From GCA-002841655 sp964446775 (GTDB lineage Bacteria > Patescibacteriota > Patescibacteriia > Patescibacteriales > UBA12465), in NCBI GenBank assembly GCA_964446775.1, contig CAYURA010000006.1, positions 1 to 37,617 of the forward strand: a DNA stretch of 37,617 nt, given 5' to 3'. Shown piece after piece: positions 14,728-23,462 of the stretch. A program made the position numbers and the translations under genes. Each line of letters starts with the position of its first letter. Positions within the stretch are counted from its first letter, which is position 1. The notes below the pieces were generated by a model. The model worked only from the letters and a program-made list of their open reading frames with translations, searched no databases and was not told where the DNA came from.

Positions 14728-17430
14728 TTAAGGACAATTACCATCAATCAAGGCATTATAACTTGTTGGGGTTATACTACAACAGGAAGATGAGCTATTA
14801 TTAGCGTCACAATTACTACTAGCACTTGGCTTGAAACAATTTTGATAAATATCTCGAACACCAGAACCTACTTGAGCTTTATAAGCTACAGAATCACCAA
14901 ACTGAGTATGATTAATATAAACATAGGTCTTATCAGGTTCGCCATCAAGAGGATCGAGATCTACATTTACTGAACTAACCCAGTAGCCTAAAGGCAATGG
15001 AGTTAAAGTCATTAAATTTAATAAATGATGTTCATAAGATTTTTCTCCCTTTTTTATTATCGTACTACCAGTACGTAGACTTTGATTAAGCATTAGAGTC
15101 TTAAAATTTATTTGTATTGGCTCCATCGTATTAACATCAGTTGTGCTAGTGCTCTTGGCCACTGGACTAGTAGACCCAATCTCTGGAGGGTCAGTCATTA
15201 TTTTATCATTAATAAAGAACTGCCATTTGTAACTATCCTTATCTGCCATATTCGGGTTGTTTTCATCATAATGGCTTAATGGTCCAGAAGCAGAACCATC
15301 TCGGTTACCGTCTAAAGAATTAAAAGCAGCGTCCATTATACCGTCAAGGAGGGAAACATCAGAAAGAGGATAATTAACCCCAGAACTATTTTGACAAATC
15401 AAATTAGCTCCACAATCACTATAAGGTGAGAAAATAGTACAATCAGACGAAGCATTACAAGGTTGTAAATGAGCTGCTGCTAATTGAACTGATAAATTGC
15501 TATTTGCTGGTAAACAATAGATAGAATCTCCACAAGCATTCTGGCCACATAAATCATTAGATTTAAATTCTATAGTTTTATACATATTGGAAATAATGAA
15601 GCTACCAGCAAGAAAATCTCCAACACATGCACCCGAATCGCATTTATATGATTTACATTCCTCATCGGAATTACATGCGTTCGCATGATTACCAGCAGCA
15701 GCACCAGCATTAACAACTTTAATAATATTATGGACTTCACTAGCTGAGCCAGAAACTCCAACTGGATTAATTGCTTCATTAAAATTAATCTGAATTACTG
15801 AATTCATTGGTTTATCAGGGCGATCATTAATCACAATATTTACTAATTTATCAGCCCCTCCGCTAAAAGCATTAATCTCCAGTCCCGCGGAATTACTATC
15901 TAAATAAATATTATTACCTGCCGCCCCCGCTACCTTCGCTTTTAGATCTATAATTTTATTATCAGCAGTATTAATACTAGAATCAATATTTGATTGACTA
16001 CTAATAGCAGTGAAAATAGCTTGAGCTATTACGGAGGGAGTACTAGTTGAACTAATAGTAATCAAGTTAGTGCCAATATCCTCCGAAAAAATATAAACAT
16101 TTGTGCCGATGGTTAAACGATCAGCTAAAACTTCTGGATTAATAACTATTTTCCATAAATTGCCAGCCGAATGTTCATTAACTTTTAAATTAAAAAACCC
16201 AGGGAAATTGACTTGTTTATTATCCCAATTAGCTACTCCTAAAAGCATTCCAGAATCAGAAAATAATTGCGCTTGCGTATTATCAGTTGTTGCGGTGACA
16301 CTCAAAGTTGTAAAAGCATAATGATAATTTGGACTAATTATTGCTTCGTCAGTAGTACTTGCACCATTCTTCGTAACACTAATAATACTAGCCGCTTTAT
16401 GAGTATTAGGGCTACCTACAACTTTAATACTAGTTGTGGCCTGGACTGCCTCGATAATATTAGCGACTCCATCAGCTTCAGCATCTGGCATTGGGAAAAT
16501 ACCGTTATTAAGAACCTGAGGTGGAGTTAAATCTAATTTAGTGCTGACCTGAAAACCCCAAGAAAAATAGTTATTATCACAATCTCTAAAAATGTCTTTC
16601 TCTTGATCATTTTTTATGTTATTTGTTAGCCAAACAGTGTAATCAATTTCACCGCTAGGACTACCCAACAAATCAAGTGGTTTAATAATTAGAGTCATCT
16701 CATCAGAGGAAGTAGAGAAATTAACCTCTGCATTGGTAATATTAGTATTACTATTAGGATCACAAGGCTCTAAAGGACAGGTATCACCAAGGTCATCTCT
16801 AAAAATTTTAATTCTGCTTGGATTAATTAAGTTGCAATTACTACTATTATCACAGGTACAAGAATTTCCCGTATCATCAACGCAAATGGTGTCAAGTTTA
16901 AGCTGTTCCTTAAAACTAATAATTATGGCTGTATTTCGGGCAACATTTGTTTGACCTGGTTCAGGATAAACTCGTTCTATTGTGCATGACCCTAAAGCCC
17001 CACTACCAATTAGAGGATTAAGATTATAAGGAGGCACAAGACCAGTAGAGCTCCCTCCATTTGTGGCGCCCATTAGTTTATCTAAAATGAATAAAGTTAT
17101 TCCCCAGGCCGACAAAATAATAACCAAACCAATAACAGCATTGGTTAAGGTTTTTTTAGCTTGAGCAACTTTTTCTTCGTTACCACCACTAGCCATCCAC
17201 AGGAAGCCAGCATAAATAATTAAGCCCACCGTTAGTATGCCTAAAACAATCAGAATGTAATTAATCAATCTAGTAGCAATGACAATCGGATCAGTTGAGC
17301 TTAGGGCAATAGCTGAATCTACTTCAGCAACCCCTAAATCTATTTCTTGCGCAAAAGCAACATTCATTGCTCCCAAAATGAAACCTACTGTAGCAATAAT
17401 TATCAAAAAATAAATTATTTTGCGTGACAT
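14728..17430 (-). CDS. Large surface protein: VirB2-like hairpin and Big_5/SbsA-like domains
   Basis: This 900-aa protein has a signal sequence (about 5-28, ending AFAQ) and the same two-helix hairpin (about 52-118; YAGFLWMASGGNEEKVAQAKK) as the 1954-aa protein downstream, similar to VirB2/T4SS pilins. The rest is extracellular in type: SbsA/Big_5-like domains starting near IERVYPEPGQTNVARNTAI (about 148) and again near DPPEIGSTSPVAKST, plus Cys-rich patches (CNSDEECKSYKCDSGACVG) and a Cys-containing C terminus. No enzyme motif is seen. It is first in the surface operon, 57 bases before the giant gene. Probable roles are host attachment or a surface appendage. It could instead be a membrane-anchored stalk that never polymerises. 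Confidence 0.88.
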   Translation of the reverse strand: MSRKIIYFLIIIATVGFILGAMNVAFAQEIDLGVAEVDSAIALSSTDPIVIATRLINYILIVLGILTVGLIIYAGFLWMASGGNEEKVAQAKKTLTNAVIGLVIILSAWGITLFILDKLMGATNGGSSTGLVPPYNLNPLIGSGALGSCTIERVYPEPGQTNVARNTAIIISFKEQLKLDTICVDDTGNSCTCDNSSNCNLINPSRIKIFRDDLGDTCPLEPCDPNSNTNITNAEVNFSTSSDEMTLIIKPLDLLGSPSGEIDYTVWLTNNIKNDQEKDIFRDCDNNYFSWGFQVSTKLDLTPPQVLNNGIFPMPDAEADGVANIIEAVQATTSIKVVGSPNTHKAASIISVTKNGASTTDEAIISPNYHYAFTTLSVTATTDNTQAQLFSDSGMLLGVANWDNKQVNFPGFFNLKVNEHSAGNLWKIVINPEVLADRLTIGTNVYIFSEDIGTNLITISSTSTPSVIAQAIFTAISSQSNIDSSINTADNKIIDLKAKVAGAAGNNIYLDSNSAGLEINAFSGGADKLVNIVINDRPDKPMNSVIQINFNEAINPVGVSGSASEVHNIIKVVNAGAAAGNHANACNSDEECKSYKCDSGACVGDFLAGSFIISNMYKTIEFKSNDLCGQNACGDSIYCLPANSNLSVQLAAAHLQPCNASSDCTIFSPYSDCGANLICQNSSGVNYPLSDVSLLDGIMDAAFNSLDGNRDGSASGPLSHYDENNPNMADKDSYKWQFFINDKIMTDPPEIGSTSPVAKSTSTTDVNTMEPIQINFKTLMLNQSLRTGSTIIKKGEKSYEHHLLNLMTLTPLPLGYWVSSVNVDLDPLDGEPDKTYVYINHTQFGDSVAYKAQVGSGVRDIYQNCFKPSASSNCDANNSSSSCCSITPTSYNALIDGNCP

Positions 17431-17444
17431 TTGATTTTATTTTA

Positions 17445-17459
17445 ACCACAAAATGTGGT
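17445..17459. promoter_or_regulatory. Inverted repeat in the divergent rel/surface-gene promoter region
   Basis: ACCACA and TGTGGT are separated by AAA, a perfect 6-bp inverted repeat 15 bases before the ATG of the 900-aa gene. A minus-strand TATAAT lies upstream at 17499-17504. The repeat could be an operator or a small leader hairpin affecting the surface operon. No regulator is visible nearby. Confidence 0.35.
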
Positions 17460-17544
17460 ACAATTTAATAATTATATAAGACTAAAATATATAAATAAAT
17501 TATAACATATAAAAAAGAAATTGAAAAATAGTAATAGGCTCAAT

Positions 17545-19044
17545 ATGACAATCGAAAGAATCATAAAAAAATTTTCAACAAATCATCCCGATCAAGATTC
17601 GAGTATGATTTATTTAGCCTATGAATTTGCTACTGCTGCTCATGCTGGTCAAAAGAGAAAAACTGGCGAGCCCTATATCCAGCATCCCCTTCATACAGCC
17701 TATTTACTCACCGAAATTAAAGCAGACTTACCTACTATCATTGCTGGCATACTCCATGACGTGCCAGAAGATACTAATCGTAGTTTAGAAGAAATGAAGC
17801 TAAACTTCGGCGAAGAAGTAGCTAGCCTAGTAGCTGGAGTTACTAAATTAGGTAAGATTAAATATCGGGGCATTGAGCGTTATCGTGAAAACCTTAAAAA
17901 AATGTTTCTTGCGATGACTGGAGACATTAGGGTGATTTTTATTAAATTTTGTGACCGTTTGCATAACTTAAGAACACTAGATGGTTTAAGCCTTGAAAAA
18001 CAAAAAAGGATTGCTCAAGAAACTTTAGAAATATATGCCCCCATTGCTGGCATGCTTGGCGTTTGGCGACTAAAATGGCAACTTGAAGATCTCTGCTTTA
18101 AATATTTATATCCTGAAAAATTTGAAGAATTAGAAAATGAATATGAGGTTGAAAAAAAAGCTGCCAGAAACCAACATTTCCAAAAAATTAAAACTGAGCT
18201 CATCCCTCGTCTTAATGAGGTTGGGATAAAATTTGAGATTGAAGCTCGTTTTAAACATCTCTATAGCATCTATCTCAAAATGCAACGCAAAGATCGCAAA
18301 TTTAACGAGATTTATGATGTATTCGCCCTGAGGGTAATAGTCGAAAGTGTAGATGATTGCTACAAGGCCTTAGGAGTCATTCATGCTTTATGGAGGCCAA
18401 AGCCAAATAGATTTAAAGACTATATTTCTATTCCCAAACCAAATGGTTATCGTTCTTTACACACTACTATATTTGGACCTGGGGGAAAAGCAACTGAGTT
18501 TCAAATTCGAACCAGAGAAATGCACGAAGAAGCATTATACGGACTAGCTGCTCATTGGTATTACAAGAATAAAGATATGAAAGGTATTCAACCACAATGG
18601 GTAAAAGAGATAGTTGATATTCAAAAAGAAATATCTGACACCTCAGAACTAATTAAAAATATTAAGTTGGACATTTTTAATGACCGTATCTTTGTCTTCT
18701 CTCCTCAAGGAGATGTTTTTGAACTTCCTGAAAAAGCAAGCCCCATTGATTTTGCTTATGCCGTACATACTAATATTGGCAACCAAACAGTTGGAGTTCT
18801 AATTAATGAGCGCTTAGCAAAACTTGACCACGAGCTAAAAAATGGCGACTTAGTAGAAATAATAATTGATAAAAGTAGACTTCATCCTAATAAAGACTGG
18901 TTGAAATTTGCTAAGACCAGAAGAGCCAGAGATCGAATAAAACAATTTGCTAAAAAAAGTCGATTAGAAAATATTAAAAAATTGCTCCCTAATATCAAAA
19001 AAGAAAAAAACAATAAAAATAATAAAAATAACGAAAATAAATAA
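17545..19044 (+). CDS. rel: (p)ppGpp synthetase/hydrolase of the Rel/SpoT family, lacking ACT
   Basis: Rel proteins make and degrade the alarmone (p)ppGpp. From the ATG at 17545 the protein is 499 aa. The hydrolase HD site is intact: His47 in PYIQHPL, His71-Asp72 and Glu75-Asp76 in LHDVPEDT, Asp137 and Asn141 in CDRLHNLRT. The synthetase domain (about 225-345) keeps RFKHLYSIYLKM, RFKDYISIPKPNGYRSLHT and Glu318 in EFQIRT. A TGS domain follows (about 374-440). The zinc-finger and ACT domains of full-length Rel (about 730 aa) are absent and the protein ends in a Lys/Asn-rich tail. ATG 17545 gives the usual family start MTIERIIKK; an upstream in-frame TTG at 17521 adds eight residues. A terminator follows at once. 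Confidence 0.95.
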   Translation: MTIERIIKKFSTNHPDQDSSMIYLAYEFATAAHAGQKRKTGEPYIQHPLHTAYLLTEIKADLPTIIAGILHDVPEDTNRSLEEMKLNFGEEVASLVAGVTKLGKIKYRGIERYRENLKKMFLAMTGDIRVIFIKFCDRLHNLRTLDGLSLEKQKRIAQETLEIYAPIAGMLGVWRLKWQLEDLCFKYLYPEKFEELENEYEVEKKAARNQHFQKIKTELIPRLNEVGIKFEIEARFKHLYSIYLKMQRKDRKFNEIYDVFALRVIVESVDDCYKALGVIHALWRPKPNRFKDYISIPKPNGYRSLHTTIFGPGGKATEFQIRTREMHEEALYGLAAHWYYKNKDMKGIQPQWVKEIVDIQKEISDTSELIKNIKLDIFNDRIFVFSPQGDVFELPEKASPIDFAYAVHTNIGNQTVGVLINERLAKLDHELKNGDLVEIIIDKSRLHPNKDWLKFAKTRRARDRIKQFAKKSRLENIKKLLPNIKKEKNNKNNKNNENK

Positions 19045-19080
19045 AAGACCGTATCTATAAAATTATAATTACGGTCTTTT
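19043..19080. terminator. Bidirectional terminator between rel and rpsU
   Basis: AAAAGACCGTA (19043-19053) pairs over 11 bp with TACGGTCTTTT (19070-19080) around a 16-base loop. The arms end in A and T runs, so it works on either strand. It overlaps the rel stop and is 10 bases from the end of the convergent rpsU. Confidence 0.8.
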
Positions 19081-19089
19081 ATTAAATGT

Positions 19090-19320
19090 CTATCTGTTTT
19101 GTGTTTCTTCAATCTTTCCAGTCTTACGCAGGTATTCCTTTTGTTCTTTTAAAGCCATACTGTTTAAAGCATATAGTTTTTGTTGTCTTTTACTTTTTTT
19201 AGGTTCCAGATGTTGCTTCGAACGCGCTTTCTCTAGACGCTTACTATTACGTAACCCTTTCTTAAATTTGCGTAAAAAACCTTCAAAACTTTCGCCTGGC
19301 TTTCTTTTAAAATCAGCCAT
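19090..19320 (-). CDS. rpsU: Ribosomal protein bS21
   Basis: The 76-aa basic protein matches bS21, a small-subunit protein near the 3' end of 16S rRNA that acts in translation initiation. The core ESFEGFLRKFKKGL (residues 10-23) fits the family ESFExxLRRFKR pattern. It is followed by KARSKQHLEPKKSKRQQK, the usual basic helix, and a C-terminal extension. The ATG overlaps the last 8 bases of hisS, so the two are translationally linked. It has the one strong Shine-Dalgarno sequence seen in the window, 6 bases upstream. The transcript ends at the hairpin shared with rel. Confidence 0.88.
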   Translation of the reverse strand: MADFKRKPGESFEGFLRKFKKGLRNSKRLEKARSKQHLEPKKSKRQQKLYALNSMALKEQKEYLRKTGKIEETQNR

Positions 19321-20668
19321 AAATTACACCTTCCTTTCTATTAATTTTTTTTCTTAACTTTTCTTTAACTTTTTTAATAGCAATTGTTTCTTGGACGCCT
19401 GACTCCATATCTCTAAATAGAATGGTCTCATCCATCAGCTCCTTTTTACCAAGAATCAAACTTACTTTTGCTTTTAATCTAGTTGCTTCCTCCATCTGTA
19501 TCTTTAAACTATCTGTAGAAAATGATTGACGAATATTAAAGCCCTCTAATCTTAATTCTTCAAATAGAATTAATGATTTTATTTTAGCCTGATCGCCTAA
19601 TTGAGCTAAAAAAACCATTTCTTCAGGACTCTCAGGAATAATCATCTTATCTTTTGCCTTAGCTAATAGTCTTTCTAGACCAATTGCCAAACCAACTGCT
19701 GGAGTTGGCTTACCACCTAAACTTTCAACTAAATTATCATATCTTCCTCCACCAGCTAAAGCTAGTTTAGCTTGTAAACCACCATCTTCCTGCATTGGCC
19801 AAAATTCAAAAACAGTATCATTATAATAACTTAAACCTCGAACAAGGTAGGGGTTAAAATTATAAGGGATGTTTAATTCATCTAAATACTCCAAAACCTT
19901 AGCAAAATGATCACGACTTTCGTCTGACAAACAATCAGCAATTTGTGGGACTTCACTCAATAATTTTTGACAAGCATCTTCTTTACAATCTAGAAGTGCT
20001 AAAGGATGAGTAGTTATATTTTTTTTACAATTATTACAAAGTTTAGCGCGCCTACCTCTCTCCTTATAGAAACTTAACAACCTAGCATTATATTCTTTAC
20101 GGCAATCCGCTTTACCTAGACTATTAATTTGAATTTGAAAAGAAATATTCAAATCTTTAAAAAAATTATAAGCGGAAATAATTAACAGGGCTTCTGCCAT
20201 TGGCTTCGCCTCACCAATTACCTCTAGATTAAACTGATTAGACTCGCGGTATCTGCCTGTTTGCATTCTTTCTTTTCGAAAAACTGGACCAATAGCATAA
20301 AGGCGTACTGGCTGAGGTAATTCTGACCCTTCATTTTCAATATAACTACGGATAATACCTTGGGTTATTTCTGGGCGCAACACTGACTTTTCCCCTTTCT
20401 CACAATCAACATAATACATTTCCTTATCATTATTATATCGATTAGCTTTTTTATATAAATCGTAGCTTTCTATTATTGGCGTCTTAACAGCATGAAAACT
20501 ATATAAATCAGCAAAAGAAGAAGCTTTATCTAAAATTGCTTTAAAATAACGATGTTCAACTGGACTAATGTCTTTCATTCCTAAAATACGTGAAATTGGA
20601 ACTAGATTCTTACGCTCATTTACCTTCTTAACAGCAGCTGTCTTATTTGTCTTCTTTTTATTGGCCAT
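19313..20668 (-). CDS. hisS: Histidine-tRNA ligase
   Basis: HisRS charges tRNA-His with histidine. The 451-aa class II synthetase has motif 1 near GMKDISPVEHRYF, motif 2 VFRKERMQTGRYRESNQFNLEVIG, the histidine motif GLSYYNDTVFEF, and motif 3 PAVGLAIGLERLL, followed by a C-terminal anticodon-binding domain. The segment LCNNCKKN..PLALLDCKEDAC is a Cys-rich insertion common in many HisRS. RPEITQGIIR replaces the more usual RPEGTAGVVRA, a divergent but recognisable form. A Lys-rich extension of about 20 residues opens the protein. It starts 21 bases after lepB and overlaps rpsU by 8 bases. Confidence 0.96.
   Translation of the reverse strand: MANKKKTNKTAAVKKVNERKNLVPISRILGMKDISPVEHRYFKAILDKASSFADLYSFHAVKTPIIESYDLYKKANRYNNDKEMYYVDCEKGEKSVLRPEITQGIIRSYIENEGSELPQPVRLYAIGPVFRKERMQTGRYRESNQFNLEVIGEAKPMAEALLIISAYNFFKDLNISFQIQINSLGKADCRKEYNARLLSFYKERGRRAKLCNNCKKNITTHPLALLDCKEDACQKLLSEVPQIADCLSDESRDHFAKVLEYLDELNIPYNFNPYLVRGLSYYNDTVFEFWPMQEDGGLQAKLALAGGGRYDNLVESLGGKPTPAVGLAIGLERLLAKAKDKMIIPESPEEMVFLAQLGDQAKIKSLILFEELRLEGFNIRQSFSTDSLKIQMEEATRLKAKVSLILGKKELMDETILFRDMESGVQETIAIKKVKEKLRKKINRKEGVIYG
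19327..19336 (-). promoter_or_regulatory. Shine-Dalgarno sequence of rpsU
   Basis: On the minus strand AAGGAAGGTG ends 6 bases before the rpsU ATG, at canonical spacing. It lies inside the 3' end of hisS. The sequences before the other starts in this window are A/T-rich and lack such a site. Confidence 0.75.
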
Positions 20669-20689
20669 AAATTAAAAAATTAATAAATA

Positions 20690-21265
20690 CTAATTACCTA
20701 GATTATACTCAATAGAATCATTAAATACTTTAGCGCGATCAAAAGGCCAGCCTCGCAACATTACTCTACCAGTAATAAAACTTTTATTCACTGCACCAAA
20801 TACCCGCGAGTCTTTAGAAGCCGTCCGATTATCACCCATGACATAATATTCATTAGGACCTAAATCGATTTTCTCATCACTATTAGCATAAGTTGGCATA
20901 TTCTGATCTAAGTAAGTCTCTGTCAAGATAGCTCCATTTGGATTATCATGATTATAAATAATGACTTTTGCATCTTTGACCTGAACACTTTCTCCTGGCA
21001 AAGCAATAATCCTTTTAATATAGTATTCTTGTGGATTTAATGGATAGCGAAAAACGATCACCTCGCCTCTCTCTATTGGCCGAAATCGATAACTTATTTC
21101 ATCAATTATTAGATACTCATGATCATGAAAATTAGACTCCATTGACATCCCTTTAACATAAAACGGTTGAATTAAAAAATAACGAACAGGAATAATAATT
21201 GCAAAAGATATTGCCAATATTTTTATTCCTTCCCACAAAACTAATAAAAAGTTTTTAATTCTCAT
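20690..21265 (-). CDS. lepB: Signal peptidase I
   Basis: LepB cleaves signal peptides from exported proteins at the outer face of the membrane. The 191-aa protein has one N-terminal membrane helix (about 11-29), the nucleophile Ser41 in VKGMSMESNF, the general base Lys84 in YYIKRIIALPGESV, and the box GDNRTASKDSRVFG (about 146-159). The length is typical of short single-helix signal peptidases. It is first in the lepB-hisS-rpsU operon and has a good promoter 75-105 bases upstream. Likely substrates in the window include the signal-peptide-bearing surface proteins. Confidence 0.96.
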   Translation of the reverse strand: MRIKNFLLVLWEGIKILAISFAIIIPVRYFLIQPFYVKGMSMESNFHDHEYLIIDEISYRFRPIERGEVIVFRYPLNPQEYYIKRIIALPGESVQVKDAKVIIYNHDNPNGAILTETYLDQNMPTYANSDEKIDLGPNEYYVMGDNRTASKDSRVFGAVNKSFITGRVMLRGWPFDRAKVFNDSIEYNLGN

Positions 21266-21341
21266 ATTTTAAAATTAAATTAAGCGAATTATAGCTTAAA
21301 ATATAGATATTTTAGTAATTAAGTAATAGTAAAGTGTAGTG

Positions 21342-21370
21342 AGTATATCATAAAAATATTCAAAAAGCAA
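21342..21370 (-). promoter_or_regulatory. Predicted promoter of lepB-hisS-rpsU
   Basis: On the minus strand TTGCTT and TATACT are 17 bases apart, and TGA precedes the -10 (extended -10). Transcription would start near 21335, leaving a leader of about 70 bases. It lies in the gap after queA, so the operon has its own start. Confidence 0.6.
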
Positions 21371-21384
21371 GCTGAACAAAAAAG

Positions 21385-22434
21385 CTAAATAATAAGCATA
21401 GCATCACCATAACTATAGAAACGATACTGTTTAATAATGGCTTCTTGATAGGCTTTTTGAATATTATTAAGACCTGCAAAAGCAGACACTAGCATTAATA
21501 GAGTGGATTTGGGTAAATGGAAATTAGTTATTAAAGCGTCCACTAAAATAAATCGATAATCTGGATAAATAAAAATATTAGTTGATCCTTGATAGAGGTT
21601 ATTCTCTAAAAAGTTCTTAGTTTCCATATTAAGAGCCACGGTCTCTAAGACACGACAACTGGTTGTTCCCACCGCTATTATTCGACGCTTTTCTCTCTTA
21701 GCTTGTAAAATTATTTTTAATGATTTAGAGGAAATGAAATAGTCTTCATAATGCATCTGATGTTTAGTGATGTCCTCATTTTTAACGCCAACAAAGGTTC
21801 CTAGGCCGACATGTAAAGTTAATGACACAATAATTATGCCTCGAGATTCTAACTGATTTAGAAGTCTTTTAGTAAAATGTAATCCAGCGGTTGGAGCAGC
21901 GACTGACCCCTTTCTCCTGGCATTAGCATAAACCGTTTGATAGCGTTTTTCATCTTTTTTTTTCTCATCAGGCTGAATATATGGGGGCAAAGGTGTCTGC
22001 CCAATCCTATCGACTACTTGCCAAAATCTACTTGCTGTTAAATTAAATCTTACCAGCCAAGTGCCGTCACCTTGATCTTTAATAAGATGAGCGGTTAATT
22101 CTGTGCTTAAAATAACTTCTGAACCCAACCTAGCCCTGCCCTTAATCAAACACTCCCATTCTCCAGGTCTTTTTTCTTGATGTAAAAAAACTTCAATCTG
22201 GCCACCACTATCTTTTTTGAATCCTTTTAAACGGGCTTTAAAAACTTGAGAATTATTAATTACTAAGACATCACCTGCGGATAGGAACTCACCAATTTGA
22301 TCAAAACGGCTATGAACTATTTCACCACTTTTTCGATCTAATTTTAAAAGACCCGCTTGATCACGGGGATTATGAGGTTTTTGAGCAATTAGTGCTAATG
22401 GTAGTTGATAGTCAAAATCCCTTAGCTTGACCAT
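21385..22434 (-). CDS. queA: S-adenosylmethionine:tRNA ribosyltransferase-isomerase QueA
   Basis: QueA transfers the ribosyl part of S-adenosylmethionine to preQ1 in tRNA, giving epoxyqueuosine. The 349-aa length is normal. Family signatures are present: the N-terminal DFDYQLPLALIAQKPHNPRDQAGLL, the segment RYQTVYANARRKGSVAAPTAGLHFT, HVGLGTFVGVK, and NFHLPKSTLLMLVSAFAG near the end. It is last in the five-gene operon, 4 bases after ruvB, a ruvB-queA adjacency seen in many bacteria. No other queuosine gene is in the window; preQ1 is perhaps salvaged. Confidence 0.97.
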   Translation of the reverse strand: MVKLRDFDYQLPLALIAQKPHNPRDQAGLLKLDRKSGEIVHSRFDQIGEFLSAGDVLVINNSQVFKARLKGFKKDSGGQIEVFLHQEKRPGEWECLIKGRARLGSEVILSTELTAHLIKDQGDGTWLVRFNLTASRFWQVVDRIGQTPLPPYIQPDEKKKDEKRYQTVYANARRKGSVAAPTAGLHFTKRLLNQLESRGIIIVSLTLHVGLGTFVGVKNEDITKHQMHYEDYFISSKSLKIILQAKREKRRIIAVGTTSCRVLETVALNMETKNFLENNLYQGSTNIFIYPDYRFILVDALITNFHLPKSTLLMLVSAFAGLNNIQKAYQEAIIKQYRFYSYGDAMLII

Positions 22435-22438
22435 AATT

Positions 22439-23455
22439 TTATATTAAACGATCTAAATCAAATTTACGACCTAAGTGTTGATATCCAAGAGCTGTTACTA
22501 GCCTGCCTCGGGGTGAACGGTTAATAAAACCTAATTGCAATAAATAGGGCTCATATACATTTTCTAGGGTGTCCATCTCTTCTCCGCTAGCAGCGGCTAA
22601 AGTGTTCAATCCGACTGGACCACCGTCAAATTTATCTATAATTGTTTCTAATATCTTACGGTCAATTATATCTAAACCAAGTTGATCTATTCCTAATAAA
22701 GCGAACGCCTGATCTAATGAATCAGCATTAATTAAACCATCACTCTTTACCTGACAATAATCTCTAACCCTCTTAAGTAATCGGTTAGCAATCCTTGGAG
22801 TCCGTCTAGAACGGGTAGCAATAATATTAGCCATTTCAGATATTAAAGATATTTTTAAAATTTTAGCGCTACGCATTATAATTTGCTCCATTTCTTGTTC
22901 TTCATAAAATTCTAAATGATACGACAAGCCAAAACGATCACGCAACGGGGCGGATAATAGGCTAGCTAAGGTAGTAGCACCAATAATGGTAAAATGAGGC
23001 AAATCTAACCTTAAAGTTCTAGCACTTGGGCCTTTACCAATAATAATATCTAAGGCGTAATCTTCCATAGCTGGATATAATATTTCCTCAACTGCTTTAG
23101 GTAAGCGATGAATTTCATCTATAAATAAAATATCACCCTCTTCTAGATTACTTAAAATAGCAGCTAAATCACCACTTTTTTCAATTGCTGGACCAGAGGT
23201 CATCCTAATATTGGCTTTAAGTTCATTGGCAATAACATGCGCTAAAGTGGTCTTACCTAAACCTGGGGCTCCATATAATAGGACGTGGTCTAAAGAGTCT
23301 CGTCGCTGTTGAGAAGCTAATATAGCAATATTTAAATTAGCTTTAATACGCTCTTGACCAACATACTCTAAAAGAGTCTTTGGCCTTAAAGACAAATCCA
23401 AATCTTTTTCTTCAATTGTTTCTTGCGGATTAAGCAAATTTTCTTCAGGCAACAT
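22439..23455 (-). CDS. ruvB: Holliday junction branch-migration ATPase RuvB
   Basis: RuvB is the hexameric AAA+ motor that drives branch migration at Holliday junctions with RuvA. From the chosen ATG the protein is 338 aa, the usual length. It has Walker A GAPGLGKTT, Walker B ILFIDEIHRL, sensor GATT, the APLRDRFG arginine-finger region, and the C-terminal winged-helix GGPVGLNTLAAASGEE. The reading frame extends to 23494, which would overlap the upstream gene by 32 bases; the ATG at 23455 avoids this, leaves a 7-base gap, and matches where the family begins. ruvA and ruvC are not in the window. Confidence 0.96.
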   Translation of the reverse strand: MLPEENLLNPQETIEEKDLDLSLRPKTLLEYVGQERIKANLNIAILASQQRRDSLDHVLLYGAPGLGKTTLAHVIANELKANIRMTSGPAIEKSGDLAAILSNLEEGDILFIDEIHRLPKAVEEILYPAMEDYALDIIIGKGPSARTLRLDLPHFTIIGATTLASLLSAPLRDRFGLSYHLEFYEEQEMEQIIMRSAKILKISLISEMANIIATRSRRTPRIANRLLKRVRDYCQVKSDGLINADSLDQAFALLGIDQLGLDIIDRKILETIIDKFDGGPVGLNTLAAASGEEMDTLENVYEPYLLQLGFINRSPRGRLVTALGYQHLGRKFDLDRLI

Positions 23456-23462
23456 AAATGTA

